Assembly: GCA_963769765.1 (NCBI GenBank)
Contig: CAVYNA010000004.1
Location: forward strand, 434,001 to 498,000
DNA length: 64,000 nt
Source of the DNA: Bog-756 sp963769765
GTDB lineage: Bacteria; Actinomycetota; Acidimicrobiia; Acidimicrobiales; RAAP-2
Reading direction: 5' to 3'
Shown here: piece by piece, positions 34,047-43,740 of the stretch
Layout: every line of letters begins with the position of its first letter
Numbering within the stretch: position 1 is the stretch's first letter
Program-made: the position numbers and the translations under genes
Notes under the pieces: generated by a model
Told to the model about the DNA's origin: nothing
Databases searched by the model: none
What the model saw: only the letters and a program-made list of their open reading frames with translations

Positions 34047-35231
34047 TCACGTCGCGGTCGCGAGCACCGACTCGACGAACGCGGCATACCGGTCCACGAT
34101 GCCCGGCCAGCGGAAGCGCCGGTCCACGTAGGCACGACCACGCGCCGCGAGCCCCGGTCCGAAGGCCGGCTCCGTGCAGAGCCGGTCGACGGCGACCTCG
34201 AACTCCCCGAAGCCCGAGAAGCTGACCCCGCCGCCGGACCGGTCGCAGTGCTCGACGGTGGCGGCGCACGCACCGTTCGCGACCACCGGGGTCCGCGCGC
34301 TCCACGCCTCGGCCACGACCAACGAGAACGCCTCCCACGGGGAGGGAGCGACCAGTGCAATCGCCCCCCGGAGGAGGGCCCACTTGACGTCGTCGGCGAC
34401 CGGTCCGACCACGTCGATGTCCTTGTGGGGTGCGGGCGGCTCGATGACCGGACCCGCGAGGACCAGGCGGAGCGGTCCGGGGTGGCGTTCCTTGTATCGG
34501 GCGAAGAGCGTCCCGAGCAGCGAGGTCCCCTTGTGCGGCTCGACTCGCCCGAGGCAGACGAGGTACGGGTCCTCGGGCTCCTCGACCGGTCGCACCCCGC
34601 GGTCGGGTGCCACCAGGTCGGGGTCGTCCACACCCAGACCGAGAAGGAGCTGATGGTGCGAGGCCACGGGGAACGTGCGCTGCACGAGGTCGCGCTCGGC
34701 GACCGTCTGGAAGACGAGCCCGTCGGCCGATTCGAAGACACGGGGGAAGACGGGCAACCGGAGTGCGGGCTCGTCGTGCGCGGCCGGATGGAGGATCGTG
34801 GGGGCATGCACCCGGTCGATGATCCTCACCGTCGGGTAGTAGAGGTACGGATAGAAGACGACGACCTGGGCGGACGAGTCGACCGCAGCGTCCGCCAACG
34901 CGGGGGCGACGGGCCCCTGCAGGTCGACCCACCGCTCCGCGTCGGCGAGCGTCGCGCGAAGGGGGTCGGCGAGGAGCGCGGCGGAGAGCGGATGGAACGA
35001 AGGGTCACGTCCCGCGGCGGACCGGAACCTCCGCACGAGGACACCGTTGATCGGCTCCTCGCCGTCGGGGAGCACGTCGGCCCAGGTGACGAAGTCCTCT
35101 GCGCAGCTCGTGAGGACTTCGACCTCCCAGCCGCGCTGCACGACCAGGTGCTCGGCGAGGAGCCGCACGGCGGTCTCCGCACCGCCGATGATGCCGGGTC
35201 CGTACCTCGGGACGACGAAGGCGATCCTCAC
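34047..35231 (-). CDS. GT4-family glycosyltransferase
   Basis: About 394 residues, GT-B fold. The N-terminus VRIAFVVPRYGPGIIGGAETAVRLLAEHL has the glycine-rich acceptor loop; the C-terminal half shows LVCLGRVEPHKGTSLL and the E-x7-E-like PSPWEAFSLVVAEAW nucleotide-sugar motif. It is closely related to the product of 41405-42652 (both have the HPAAHDEPAL segment and an AACAATxEHC-like segment). GTG at 35231; a GTG three codons upstream (35240) is an alternative. Last gene of the wzm-wzt-GT-GT series. Confidence 0.9.
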   Translation of the reverse strand: MRIAFVVPRYGPGIIGGAETAVRLLAEHLVVQRGWEVEVLTSCAEDFVTWADVLPDGEEPINGVLVRRFRSAAGRDPSFHPLSAALLADPLRATLADAERWVDLQGPVAPALADAAVDSSAQVVVFYPYLYYPTVRIIDRVHAPTILHPAAHDEPALRLPVFPRVFESADGLVFQTVAERDLVQRTFPVASHHQLLLGLGVDDPDLVAPDRGVRPVEEPEDPYLVCLGRVEPHKGTSLLGTLFARYKERHPGPLRLVLAGPVIEPPAPHKDIDVVGPVADDVKWALLRGAIALVAPSPWEAFSLVVAEAWSARTPVVANGACAATVEHCDRSGGGVSFSGFGEFEVAVDRLCTEPAFGPGLAARGRAYVDRRFRWPGIVDRYAAFVESVLATAT

Positions 35232-35262
35232 GCGCGCCACTCGCCGGTGCGCGCCCCGCGCT

Positions 35263-36351
35263 TCACGCGGCGCAGGCGGCTTCGAGCGCGGTGACGAATC
35301 CCTGCTGGACCCGGGCGAGTGCGAACGACGCGACGCGGGTCGCGGCTGCCGCACGCAGCGCTTCGATGAGCGCGTCGTCGCGGACCACCCGGTCGATCGC
35401 CGCTGCGACCCGCACCGGCTCCTTGTTCGGCAGGACGAGACCGGCGTCCTCGAGGGTCTCGGGCACCGCGGTGTTCGTGTACGCGACGATCGGGAGGCCG
35501 TGGAACATGGCCTCGAGCAGCGGGACGCAGAAGCCCTCGTGGTTGGAGAGACAGACGAAGACGTCCGAAGCTGCGTAGTAGGCGATGAGCTCCTCGTGGG
35601 TGACCGACCCGGCGATGTCGATCGCGTCGAGAAGACCGAGCTCGTCCGCGAACCGCTCGACGGCGAGCCGGTACTCGTCGCTGATCGCCCCGCCGACCAG
35701 GTGCAGCCTGGCGTCGCGGTCGTACAGCCGCCGGTAGGCGGCGAGCGCCTTCACCAAGTCGTGCTGGCCCTTGTGCGGCGAGACCTTGCCGACGAACAAG
35801 AGGTCCGCGCCCCCCTTTGCCTTCGCGTGCTCGAGACGCTCCGCCGTCGCACGGTCGGGCTCGCCGGCGAAGGACTCGAGGTCGATCAGCAGCGGCAACG
35901 TGGTCGTCGAGCGGTACCCGGCGTCCTGGAGCTCTCGTTCGTTGAACCGGGAGTCGGCGATCGCGAACTCGGTGACCGGAGCGAGATCCCGCAGCTGCGA
36001 GCGGCCCCAACGCACCTCCTCCCCGACCGCAGGCACCCAGGCCTCGAGGAGGTCCGCCGGGGTGATGTTGTGGTAGTTGACGAACTTCCGCTCCCCGCGC
36101 TCACGGAAGATGTCCGCCACGCCGCTGCCGATCGAGAGCTGGTAGAGCAGCACCCGGCCGGCCGACGACCGGTCGCCGAGCCTGCTCAGCGGCAGCCCTT
36201 CGTCGAGCCGGTCGGCACTGGCGTTCGCGTAGTAGACGTCGGAGCGGAAGCCCCTCGAACGGAGCAGGTCCCGGAGCTGGAGCACGTGGCCGCCGATCGC
36301 ATCGCGGCTGGCGAGGGTCGGGATGATCTGGTCGATCCGGGTGACCGTCAC
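35263..36351 (-). CDS. GT4-family glycosyltransferase
   Basis: About 362 residues. The N-terminal half has DAIGGHVLQLRDLLRSRGF, LLYQLSIGSGVADIF and NYHNITP; the C-terminal half has LLFVGKVSPHKGQHDLV and the donor-binding LSNHEGFCVPLLEAMFHGLPIVAY. The same architecture appears in the products at 39332-40427 and 42649-43740. GTG at 36351 overlaps the wzt stop as GTGA, which both fixes the start and shows translational coupling. An upstream in-frame GTG at 36369 would lie deeper inside wzt. Confidence 0.9.
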   Translation of the reverse strand: MTVTRIDQIIPTLASRDAIGGHVLQLRDLLRSRGFRSDVYYANASADRLDEGLPLSRLGDRSSAGRVLLYQLSIGSGVADIFRERGERKFVNYHNITPADLLEAWVPAVGEEVRWGRSQLRDLAPVTEFAIADSRFNERELQDAGYRSTTTLPLLIDLESFAGEPDRATAERLEHAKAKGGADLLFVGKVSPHKGQHDLVKALAAYRRLYDRDARLHLVGGAISDEYRLAVERFADELGLLDAIDIAGSVTHEELIAYYAASDVFVCLSNHEGFCVPLLEAMFHGLPIVAYTNTAVPETLEDAGLVLPNKEPVRVAAAIDRVVRDDALIEALRAAAATRVASFALARVQQGFVTALEAACAA

Positions 36352-37614
36352 GAAGCGGACTCCTCCCACCCGGCGAGCATCGCCACCTGGGGTGCCACGA
36401 CGGGCACTTCACCGGTCCGCTCGGCGGACCGCAGGCGGAAGCTCACCTCGAGTGGGAGGCGGACCCGACCCGTCGCCCGGGTCGGATTGGCGACCTCGAA
36501 CTTCGTCACCTGGTCCTTCCAGTCGTACATCGCCGTCTCGGTCGCGCTCCGGACGCCGACGCTGACCGAATAGGTTCCGTCCAGCAGCGGCACCTCGGCG
36601 AAGTGGAAACGCAGGATCCCCCCACCTTCGGGCACCTCCATCGCACAGGCCGGATCGTCGGGGTCGGAGGCGAAGACGAGCTCGTTGGCATCGTCGTGGA
36701 TGGCGATCGTCGCCATCGCGTTGTCGACCGCACGCGAGGCTGTCCAGCTCGGCGACGACGGTGAGCGCCTCGCCGGGATACATGTGCGTCCGTGAGCCGT
36801 CGCCACCGTGTTCGACTCTCACCGTTCCGATGGCGAACACGTTGCCCGCGATGCCCCCGCTCTCCGATCCCTCGAGGGTCCCGACTCCGAGGAGATCGGC
36901 GAGGTACGCCCGGATGGCTTCGCCCGGCTCGTCGACGGTGATCACCTGGCCGTGGTTCATGACCATGACGCGCTCGCAGTTCTGGCGGATGGTGTCGGTT
37001 CCGTGGCTGACCACGACGATGGTCCGCCCTTCGCGCTGGAACTTCTTCACGTGGTCGAGACACTTGCGCTGGAACGCCGCGTCTCCGACCGCGAGGACCT
37101 CGTCCACCAGCAGGACGTCCGGCTCGACGTTGACGGCGACGGCGAACCCGAGCCGCACGTACATGCCCGAGGAGTAGAACTTGACCTGATTGTCGATGAA
37201 CTGTTCGAGCTCCGCGAACGCCACGATGTCGTCGAAGCGCCGCTCGATGTCCGCTCGCGAGAGCCCGAGCAGCGATCCGTTGAGGAAGATGTTGTCCCGC
37301 CCGGACAGCTCGGGCTGGAAGCCGGCGCCGAGCTCGAGCATCGCGGCGAGGCTGCCCCGGACCCGGATCTCACCCGACGTCGGCTTCAGGATGCCGGCGA
37401 CGCATTTGAGGAGTGTGGACTTCCCGCACCCGTTGCGTCCGAGGACCCCGAACGTCTCGCCCTGGTTGACCTCGACGTTCACGTTGCGGAGCGCCCAGAA
37501 AGGGGTGGAGGGCATGCGACCACCGTGGATGACCCGCTCCTTCAGCGAGGTGTGCTTCTCGCTGTAGAGCTTGAACTGCTTGGAGATGTCGGAGACCGCG
37601 ATGGCGACGCCCAC
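36348..37614 (-). pseudogene. wzt: Wzt-type polysaccharide ABC transporter ATPase, frameshifted near 36735
   Basis: ATPase of an O-antigen-type exporter, paired with wzm upstream. Residues 1-240 are a complete nucleotide-binding domain: Walker A GRNGCGKST, the VKFYSSGMYVRLGFA signature region, Walker B VLLVDEVLAVGD, switch His in VVSHG. The Wzt C-terminal carbohydrate-binding domain starts (YPGEALTVVAELDS), then a one-base excess (or two-base loss) near 36735 moves it to another frame, where it continues as AVDNAMATIAIHDDANELVF to the stop at 36348. Left unrepaired, the first frame runs on to 36409 with a nonsense tail. The second-frame stop overlaps the next gene's GTG (GTGA), so the tail was recently coding. 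True mutation or sequence error cannot be told apart here. Start GTG 37614. Confidence 0.82.
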
Positions 37615-37617
37615 CGT

Positions 37618-38604
37618 TCAGAGCTCCTCGGCGAAGTTGCCCTCGAGGCGACCGAAGACGATGAGCGCGAGGAGGAACAGCCCGACGCTGACGGCGATCA
37701 CGATGCCGCAGATGCCCGCGTAGCCGGCCGGACCCCAGCTCGGCAGGAGGTGGGTGACCTTGCCGTCGGTACCGGTGAACTGGGACTTCCCGTAGATCGC
37801 GCGCTGGAAGGTCATTACGACCGGGGTCACCGGATTGCAGAGGTAGAGGTACTTGACCCACACGAGCGCAGGGTTGGCGGCGACCTTCGCGGCGATCAGC
37901 CCGTAGGAGTAGACGATCGGCGTCCCCCAGAACCACGCCATCAGCAGCACCTCGGAGAGGTGCTGGGTGTCACGCAGGTAGACGTTGACCGCGGAGAGGA
38001 AGATCGAGACGGCCGCGGTGAACACGAGGAGGGCGACGAGGGCGAGGGGGAGGACCGCCACGTAGGCGAAGTCCGGCACGATCCCGAAGATCAACAGGGC
38101 CAGGATGAGCACCACCACCTGGATGGCGAACATCACCATCGCGACCCCCATCACCGAGAGGGCGAGCAGTTCGCGTGGGAAGGCGACCTTCTTCACGATG
38201 CCCGCCTTGCCGACGACGACCCCGGTCGCGCCCATCGCCGCGCCGTTGAAGAGGTTCCAGACGAGCAGCCCCGCGAACAGCCAGATGGCGAAGTTCGGCA
38301 TCGGGTTCCTCTGGACGATCGAGAAGACCACGAAGTAGATGGCGAGCACCAGCGCGGGGTTGAGCATCGACCACAGGTAACCGAGTACCGAGCCCTTGTA
38401 CTTGATCTTGAGCTCGGTGCGGGTGAGCTCGGCGAGCAGGTCGCGGTTCCGCCACAGATCCTTCAGGCGCTGTGCGAGCTGGACCTTCCCGTTGACGACG
38501 GTGATCTGGTCGTTGCTCTGCCCGGGGACGAACCGGCTGCTCCCACCGATCGCCGAGACGCGCTCCGGCTCAGCTGAAGCCGGCTCCTCGACGCTCAGGC
38601 TCAC
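37618..38604 (-). CDS. wzm: Wzm-type polysaccharide ABC transporter permease
   Basis: 328 residues: a cytoplasmic N-terminal amphipathic region (RLKDLWRNRDLLAELTRTELKIKYKGSVLGYLWSMLNP, the typical ABC-2 entry), then six membrane helices with NVYLRDTQHLSEVLLMAWFWGTPIVYS between helices 4 and 5. Exports undecaprenyl-linked glycan with Wzt. GTG at 38604 overlaps the clpP stop as GTGA; its own stop lies three bases before wzt. The frame is open further upstream within clpP, but that part is unrelated. Confidence 0.92.
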   Translation of the reverse strand: MSLSVEEPASAEPERVSAIGGSSRFVPGQSNDQITVVNGKVQLAQRLKDLWRNRDLLAELTRTELKIKYKGSVLGYLWSMLNPALVLAIYFVVFSIVQRNPMPNFAIWLFAGLLVWNLFNGAAMGATGVVVGKAGIVKKVAFPRELLALSVMGVAMVMFAIQVVVLILALLIFGIVPDFAYVAVLPLALVALLVFTAAVSIFLSAVNVYLRDTQHLSEVLLMAWFWGTPIVYSYGLIAAKVAANPALVWVKYLYLCNPVTPVVMTFQRAIYGKSQFTGTDGKVTHLLPSWGPAGYAGICGIVIAVSVGLFLLALIVFGRLEGNFAEEL

Positions 38605-39269
38605 TGGCTCGTCGACCCCGCACCTGCAGAGGGGACATCCATCGCGTCCTTCTGGATGACCTCGTCGATGAAGCCGTACTCGCGGGCCTCGTCCGCGGTG
38701 AACCAGCGGTCGCGGTCCGAGTCCGCTTCGATGCGCTCGACGGGCTGTCCGGTGTGAAAGGCGATCCGCTCGGCCATCATGCGCTTGAGGTAGATGATCT
38801 GCTCGGCCTGGATGGCGATGTCCGAGGCCTGGCCCTGCATCTGTCCGGAGGGCTGGTGCATGAGGATCCGGCTGTGCGGCAGGGCGAAGCGCTTCCCCGG
38901 GGTTCCGGCACAGAGGAGGAACTGGCCCATCGACGCGGCAAGCCCGACGCAGATCGTCCGGATGTCGCACCGCACGTACTGCATCGTGTCGTAGATGGCG
39001 AGCCCGTCGGTCACCGAACCGCCCGGCGAATTGATGTAGACGGAGATGTCACGCTCTTGGTTTTCGGCCTCCAGCAGGATGAGCTGCGAGCAGACCAGGT
39101 TCGCGGTGTTCTGGTCGATCGCCGAGCCGATGAAGACGATCCGCTCCTTCAAGAGGCGCTGGAAGATGTCCGAGCCCGGACCGGTGTCCCCGTTGACCTT
39201 CATCTCGGTGCGCGAGCCGAATCCTTCGTCACTGTGGGCGTGCGGGACCGAGAGACCTGGTGTGTCCAT
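38601..39269 (-). CDS. clpP: ATP-dependent Clp protease proteolytic subunit
   Basis: 222-residue serine peptidase. Catalytic Ser113 in GLAASMGQFLL and His138 in ILMHQPSG are present, with the third Asp expected in the ERIEADSDRDRWF region. Core motifs YINSPGGSVTDGLAIYDTM and the handle region are normal. A 30-residue N-terminal leader precedes the usual propeptide region. It is not beside clpX, tig or a second clpP. Instead its stop overlaps wzm by four bases (GTGA), so it heads the exporter operon. A TAGGCT box six bases before the ATG gives it a leaderless promoter. Probably one of two or more ClpP paralogues in this genome. Confidence 0.95.
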   Translation of the reverse strand: MDTPGLSVPHAHSDEGFGSRTEMKVNGDTGPGSDIFQRLLKERIVFIGSAIDQNTANLVCSQLILLEAENQERDISVYINSPGGSVTDGLAIYDTMQYVRCDIRTICVGLAASMGQFLLCAGTPGKRFALPHSRILMHQPSGQMQGQASDIAIQAEQIIYLKRMMAERIAFHTGQPVERIEADSDRDRWFTADEAREYGFIDEVIQKDAMDVPSAGAGSTSQ

Positions 39270-39275
39270 GCGAAA

Positions 39276-39281
39276 AGCCTA
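39276..39281 (-). promoter_or_regulatory. Leaderless -10 box of clpP
   Basis: TAGGCT on the minus strand, six bases before the clpP ATG. It lies in the 62-base gap after the upstream glycosyltransferase gene. Confidence 0.55.
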
Positions 39282-39331
39282 TCTGGTCGGAACCGTCCCG
39301 GGACGCAGCGCCAGGCCACCTCGACACGTCC

Positions 39332-40427
39332 TCACGACGTGACCGGGCGCCCCCCGGCAACCGACGTCACCGCCCCCACCAGGGTCTTCCCCGCACCGTC
39401 GAGCCCGAGCTCGACGAACCGGGCTCTGCCCGCGTCGGCCAGCCGGTCGCGTTCGCCACGATCGTCCATGAGATCCGACACCGCCGACGCGACGTGACGC
39501 GGGCCCTTGGTCGCAAGCAGGATGCCCGCGGCCCCCAGCACCTCGGTGACCGCGCCCTCCTCGTAGGCGACGATCGGCAGCCCCTGCCCCATCGCCTCGA
39601 CCAGCGGCACGCCGTATCCCTCGTGCTCCGAGAGCAGGACGAGGACGTCGGACGCCCGGTAGGTCGCCGCGAGGCTCGCGTCACTGATGCCCGAGACGAA
39701 CTCGACCGCCGGGCCCACGCCGAGCGAGGCGGCGTAGCGACGGAGGGCGGCCGCGTAGGCGGGCTCCGTCGGTGACCCGACGATGGTGAGCGTCGCGTCA
39801 CGGTCGCGGGTCGCGCGCGCAACGAACAGCGCGGCGATGGTCTCGTGGTGCGCTTTGTTCGGGGCGAGCCGACCCACGGAGAGCCAACGCGCCCCGCTGC
39901 CGAATGATCGTGAGCGCAGGTGCTCGACCTCGGCCGGATCGGGCTCGAGTGGCGGGACACGTACGTTGACCACCGGGATGACCTCGACGTGACGGCAGCC
40001 CGCGTGGCGCAGCTCGGTCGCGTCGAAGTTCGAGACTGCGATGCCGGCGGTCGCCTTCGGTGCCAGCTCGGCGAGCTCGCGGAGTGCGCGGGCCTGCAGG
40101 CCGGTGATGTGGTTGTTCCATGGGCCGAAGTACTCGGGTGGCGTCAGGCTGTGGTAGTTGAGCACGATCTTCTCGTCACGTGTCGCGAGCCAGCCGGCGA
40201 TCGCCGAGCAGGTTGCGAATTTGGTAGACGAGCACGTCACCGGCGGCCGCGTCGGCCTCGTACTCGAGGTAGTGCTTCGTCTCGGCAGCAGTGGCCGGAT
40301 CGGGGTGCTCGGTATAGATGGACGAGGTGACACCGGACGCCACGAGGAGGTCGCGCAGCGTGCGGGTGTGCTCGCCGACCGCGTCGTGCACGTGCAGCAT
40401 GGGCACGAACTGGTGGATGCCGCTCAC
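39332..40427 (-). pseudogene. GT4-family glycosyltransferase, frameshifted near 40220
   Basis: The N-terminal 68 residues (GIHQFVPMLHVHDAVGEHTR ... AAGDVLVYQI) are in one frame and end 15 codons later at a stop at 40176. The rest (TCSAIAGWLATRDEKIVLNYH ... LSVGRLAPNKAHHETI ... LLSEHEGYGVPLVEAM) is in the next frame. Aligned with its paralogue at 42649-43740 (LLYQVGTASPVADFLL), a single extra base within caaattcgc (about 40217-40222) explains the break. GTG at 40427 overlaps the preceding methyltransferase stop as GTGA. Repaired, it would be about 364 residues with the full GT4 donor site. Mutation or sequencing error are both possible. Confidence 0.82.
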
Positions 40428-41401
40428 CGCTCCACCTTGGCGACCACGGCGTGGACGTCGCCGGAATCGGGCCGGTGCCAGACCAGGTCGTGCGCGCCCG
40501 ACCGCCCGAGGAGGAGGAGCCACGTCTCGGGGTGCAGGGGCCGGCCGGGCAGGAGATCCCTGATGGGCAACGGCACCGACTCGTCCCACGCCGCGGGATG
40601 GGTCGCAAGGAGCACGACCGTGCCGCCGGACATGGTGGCCCGGACCGCCTCGGCGAGCAGGTCGAGCTTGGACGGGAGATCGAGACGGTCGACACACCCG
40701 ACGAGGACGACGCCGGCCGCGCCACCCTCGGGCACCGAACGCAGGTGGTCCGCCACCTCGCTCATCACGAGGTCCGGCGGGCGCTCGTCCGGTCCGACCG
40801 TGCTGAACAGTCCCCAGACCGTCCCGCCTCGTGGATCGACACCGCGGACGCGGTGGCCGTCCTCGGTCAACGCACGGAGCACGGTCCCGTCCCCCAGCTC
40901 GCCGACGATGATCGGCAGGCCGGTTGCTGGTTCCTCGAACCACGACCCGAGCCGCGGCACCCATGGACGCGGATCGGGGATGCCGACCGGCAGCTCCGCC
41001 ACCTCCATCCCGAGCGGGTCGACCCTCGCCTCGAGGAGCTCGACCCTCGCGGCGAGGTAGCGGAGCGCGTCCCACGTGGCGATCGTGCGGAACGATCCCA
41101 CCGAGTCGGCCACCGACCGCGCGTCGGACGCGAGATGTTCGGCCAGCGCTCCCGTGACGTCACCCATGAACCGCTGCCCGATGCGCGCCGAGATCCCCCG
41201 ACGCCACAGGTCGCTCGGAAGCCCGCGCCAGGGGGCGACACCGCCCGAGGTGGCGGCGTCGTCCGACGCGACTCTCCGCATTGCGTTGTCGAAGCACCAC
41301 TGCAGGTTGTCCTGGGGGCGCAGCCGGTCGAACGCCTCGAGGAGCGCGCGTTCGGCGGCGGACAGGTCTGCGTGCTGCGCGTCGCCTTCCTCAGGTGCCA
41401 C
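40424..41401 (-). CDS. Methyltransferase-like protein of the polysaccharide cluster
   Basis: 325 residues. Residues 15-130 are helical (LLEAFDRLRPQDNLQWCFDNAM). Residues 160-320 look like a Rossmann SAM-methyltransferase fold in which motif I is poor: IVGELGDGTVLRALTEDGHRVRGVDPRG lacks the usual GxGxG. Then comes VGCVDRLDLPSKLDLLAEAV and LLPGRPLHPETWLLLLGRSG. The last part is shared with the 43737-44884 product (APGRPLHAETWTHLLSERG), so they are paralogues. Activity is uncertain; it might be a degenerate or scaffold partner of a glycosyltransferase. GTG at 41401, stop coupled to the next GT4 gene. Confidence 0.6.
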   Translation of the reverse strand: MAPEEGDAQHADLSAAERALLEAFDRLRPQDNLQWCFDNAMRRVASDDAATSGGVAPWRGLPSDLWRRGISARIGQRFMGDVTGALAEHLASDARSVADSVGSFRTIATWDALRYLAARVELLEARVDPLGMEVAELPVGIPDPRPWVPRLGSWFEEPATGLPIIVGELGDGTVLRALTEDGHRVRGVDPRGGTVWGLFSTVGPDERPPDLVMSEVADHLRSVPEGGAAGVVLVGCVDRLDLPSKLDLLAEAVRATMSGGTVVLLATHPAAWDESVPLPIRDLLPGRPLHPETWLLLLGRSGAHDLVWHRPDSGDVHAVVAKVER

Positions 41402-41404
41402 TGC

Positions 41405-42652
41405 TCAACCTTTCCTGACGTACTCCGTCCCGGCGGAGGGCAGCTCGAGCCTCCTCGAGTGGAGTGGGCTCCGCCGGCCACGTCGGACGACGCCTTCCAA
41501 GAATGCCGTGTAGCGGTCGATGATCGAGGGCCAGCTGAAGTGCTGCACGGTGTACCGCCTCCCGGCCTCCCCGAGCGTGGTCCGGAGCTCGCCGTCCGCC
41601 TCCAGCCGTCCGACCGCGACGTCGAAGGAGAGAAAGGAGTCGAACCAGAGCCCACCACCCGAGTGGACACAGTGTTCCATGGTCGCGGCGCATGCGGCAT
41701 TGACGAGGGTCGGCACGCCGAGGGTCCACGCCTCGAGCAGCACCAGGGAGAACGACTCGTAGGCCGAAGGGTTCACCAGCGCCCGGCTGCCTTGGAGGAT
41801 GTCCCACTTGTCGGCCTCGGAGACCGTCCCGGTCACGATCACGTCGGGATGGTCGGGGCGGTCGATCGAGAGGGGCCCGACGAGTGCGAGCGCGAGATCG
41901 CCGGGGTGGCGCTGCTTGTAGGCGGCGAAGTAGTCGACCAGCATCGTGCACCCCTTGTACGCGTCCACCCGGCCCAGGTAGCAGAGGTAGGGCCGATCAC
42001 CGATGCCGAGGATGTCCCCGCCGCTCTTGTCACTGCCTGCTGGCTCGTCCACTCCGAGGCCGAGCACGACCTGCGGACGGTCGGCGACCGCGTAGGCGTG
42101 TTCCATCAGGTCGCGTTCGGCTTGGGTGTGGTACACGAACCCGTCGACGTCGTGGAAGCTCCGACGGAACGCCGCGAGGTAGAGCGCCGGCTCGTCGTGC
42201 GCAGCTGGGTGGAGGACCGTCGGAGACTTGGAGACGGCGATCGCGTCGACGGTGCTCGCGAAGAGATAGGGGTAGCAGGCGACCACGTCGGCGTCGGTGT
42301 CCGCGATGGCATCCACCAACCCCGGGCACATCGGACCGTTGAGCGCGACCCAACGCCGCGAGTCCGCCAACGAAGCGGTCGACGGCGAGATCCGGAGCCT
42401 CCCGTCGAGATCGAAGTAGTCGAGGAGGCGCCGCCCGGCGGTCTCGAACCGGTGGACCGTGACCCCGTTGATCGTCGACGTGCCCGGGAGCTCCACGTTC
42501 TCCCACGTCAGATGGTCCCGCGCGCAGCTCGTGTGGATCTCGACCTCCCAGCCCGGCCGGGCACACAGCCGCTCGGCGAGCATGCGCGCTGCCGCCTCCG
42601 CCCCGCCGACGACCTCGGGTCCGTACCGGGGGGTGACGAAGGCGAGCTTCAC
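41405..42652 (-). CDS. GT4-family glycosyltransferase
   Basis: 415 residues. KLAFVTPRYGPEVVGGAEAAARML at the N-terminus, YLCYLGRVDAYKGCTMLVDYF at the domain boundary, and PSAYESFSLVLLEAWTLGVPTLV as the donor-binding E-x7-E region. The paralogue of 34047-35231, with the same HPAAHDEPAL segment, but carrying about 25 extra C-terminal residues rich in Arg and Ser. GTG at 42652 overlaps the upstream GT4 stop (GTGA). Probably makes one linkage of the exported glycan. Confidence 0.92.
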   Translation of the reverse strand: MKLAFVTPRYGPEVVGGAEAAARMLAERLCARPGWEVEIHTSCARDHLTWENVELPGTSTINGVTVHRFETAGRRLLDYFDLDGRLRISPSTASLADSRRWVALNGPMCPGLVDAIADTDADVVACYPYLFASTVDAIAVSKSPTVLHPAAHDEPALYLAAFRRSFHDVDGFVYHTQAERDLMEHAYAVADRPQVVLGLGVDEPAGSDKSGGDILGIGDRPYLCYLGRVDAYKGCTMLVDYFAAYKQRHPGDLALALVGPLSIDRPDHPDVIVTGTVSEADKWDILQGSRALVNPSAYESFSLVLLEAWTLGVPTLVNAACAATMEHCVHSGGGLWFDSFLSFDVAVGRLEADGELRTTLGEAGRRYTVQHFSWPSIIDRYTAFLEGVVRRGRRSPLHSRRLELPSAGTEYVRKG

Positions 42653-43740
42653 GCCGGCACCGATTGGCGGACCAGCGTGTCGAGCACCTCCACGAAGCGC
42701 TTGCGGGTGACGGCCGGGGCGTACCTTCCGACCCGGTCGCGCCCGGACGCAACGAGCCTGCCCGCCAGTTCTCTGTCACGCCACACCCGGTCCAGGGCGG
42801 CCGCGACCACGCTCGGTCGCACCGACTCGAGCAGGATCCCGGCGTCACCGAGCGTCGCAGGCACCGCGCCCGCGGCGTAGGCGACGAGCGGGGTTCCGCA
42901 CTCCATCGCTTCGAGCAGCGGGATGCAGAACCCTTCGTGCTCGGAGAGGCAGACGAAGACGTCCGCGTCCCGGTACCAGGCCGCGAGCTCCGACGAGGTC
43001 AGGTGTTGGGCATGGGTGACCGCGTCCCCCAGGCCGAGCTCGGTGACCAGGTCTGCGACCGCATCGGCGTACGAGGTGGTCACGGCTGGGCCCACCAGGT
43101 GCAGCCGCGCCCCCGGCTCGTACCACTGCCGGTAGAGCCAGAGCGCCTGGACGAGCCGGTGCTGCGCCTTGTTGGGCGAGAACCGGCCGACGAAGAGGAA
43201 GACCGGCGCCGACCCGTGACGTGCGGCGAGCCGGTCCATCTCTGCGGGATCGGCGCGTTCTCCCCAGCCGTCGAGATCGACGAGGATGGGCACGACCTCG
43301 GTCGCACGGCAACCGAGTCGCCGCAGCTCGGCCGCGTTGAACGCCGAATCGGCGATCCCGAGCACCGCACGCGGCGCGAGCGCGGCGACCTGTCGGCGCG
43401 CGAGGGCGACCTTCTCACTGGTGTGCTGCTCCCACCCGTCGTAGAAGGACGACGGAGTGACGTTGTGGTAGTCGAGGACGAGGGGCTCGGGGCGGCCGAG
43501 CAGGAAGTCCGCCACCGGTGAGGCGGTACCCACCTGATAGAGCAGCACGTCGCCCGGCGCCGCCCGCTGCGGGTAGCGCTCGAAGTAGGTGGCCTCGTGG
43601 GCGAGCTCGTCGTGCGCGGCCTCCACGTAGATCTCCGAGTCCCACCCCGCGTCGCGCAGGGCGTCGCGCAGCGCGAGTGTGTGGTCGCCCGTGGCATCCC
43701 TCGGGAGGAGGGCAGGGACGAACTGGTGGACGGCGGTCAC
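42649..43740 (-). CDS. GT4-family glycosyltransferase
   Basis: 363 residues and intact, so it serves as the reference for the frameshifted paralogue at 39332-40427. N-terminal VHQFVPALLPRDATGDHTLALRDAL, LLYQVGTASPVADFLL and LDYHNVTPSSFY; C-terminal FLFVGRFSPNKAQHRLVQA and CLSEHEGFCIPLLEAMECGTPLVAY. GTG at 43740 overlaps the second-frame stop of the methyltransferase gene upstream (GTGA). Confidence 0.92.
   Translation of the reverse strand: MTAVHQFVPALLPRDATGDHTLALRDALRDAGWDSEIYVEAAHDELAHEATYFERYPQRAAPGDVLLYQVGTASPVADFLLGRPEPLVLDYHNVTPSSFYDGWEQHTSEKVALARRQVAALAPRAVLGIADSAFNAAELRRLGCRATEVVPILVDLDGWGERADPAEMDRLAARHGSAPVFLFVGRFSPNKAQHRLVQALWLYRQWYEPGARLHLVGPAVTTSYADAVADLVTELGLGDAVTHAQHLTSSELAAWYRDADVFVCLSEHEGFCIPLLEAMECGTPLVAYAAGAVPATLGDAGILLESVRPSVVAAALDRVWRDRELAGRLVASGRDRVGRYAPAVTRKRFVEVLDTLVRQSVPA

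Noticed and set aside
34040..34053. TGATCA palindrome at the junction of convergent genes as a regulatory site
   Set aside because: It is simply two TGA stop codons back to back on opposite strands.
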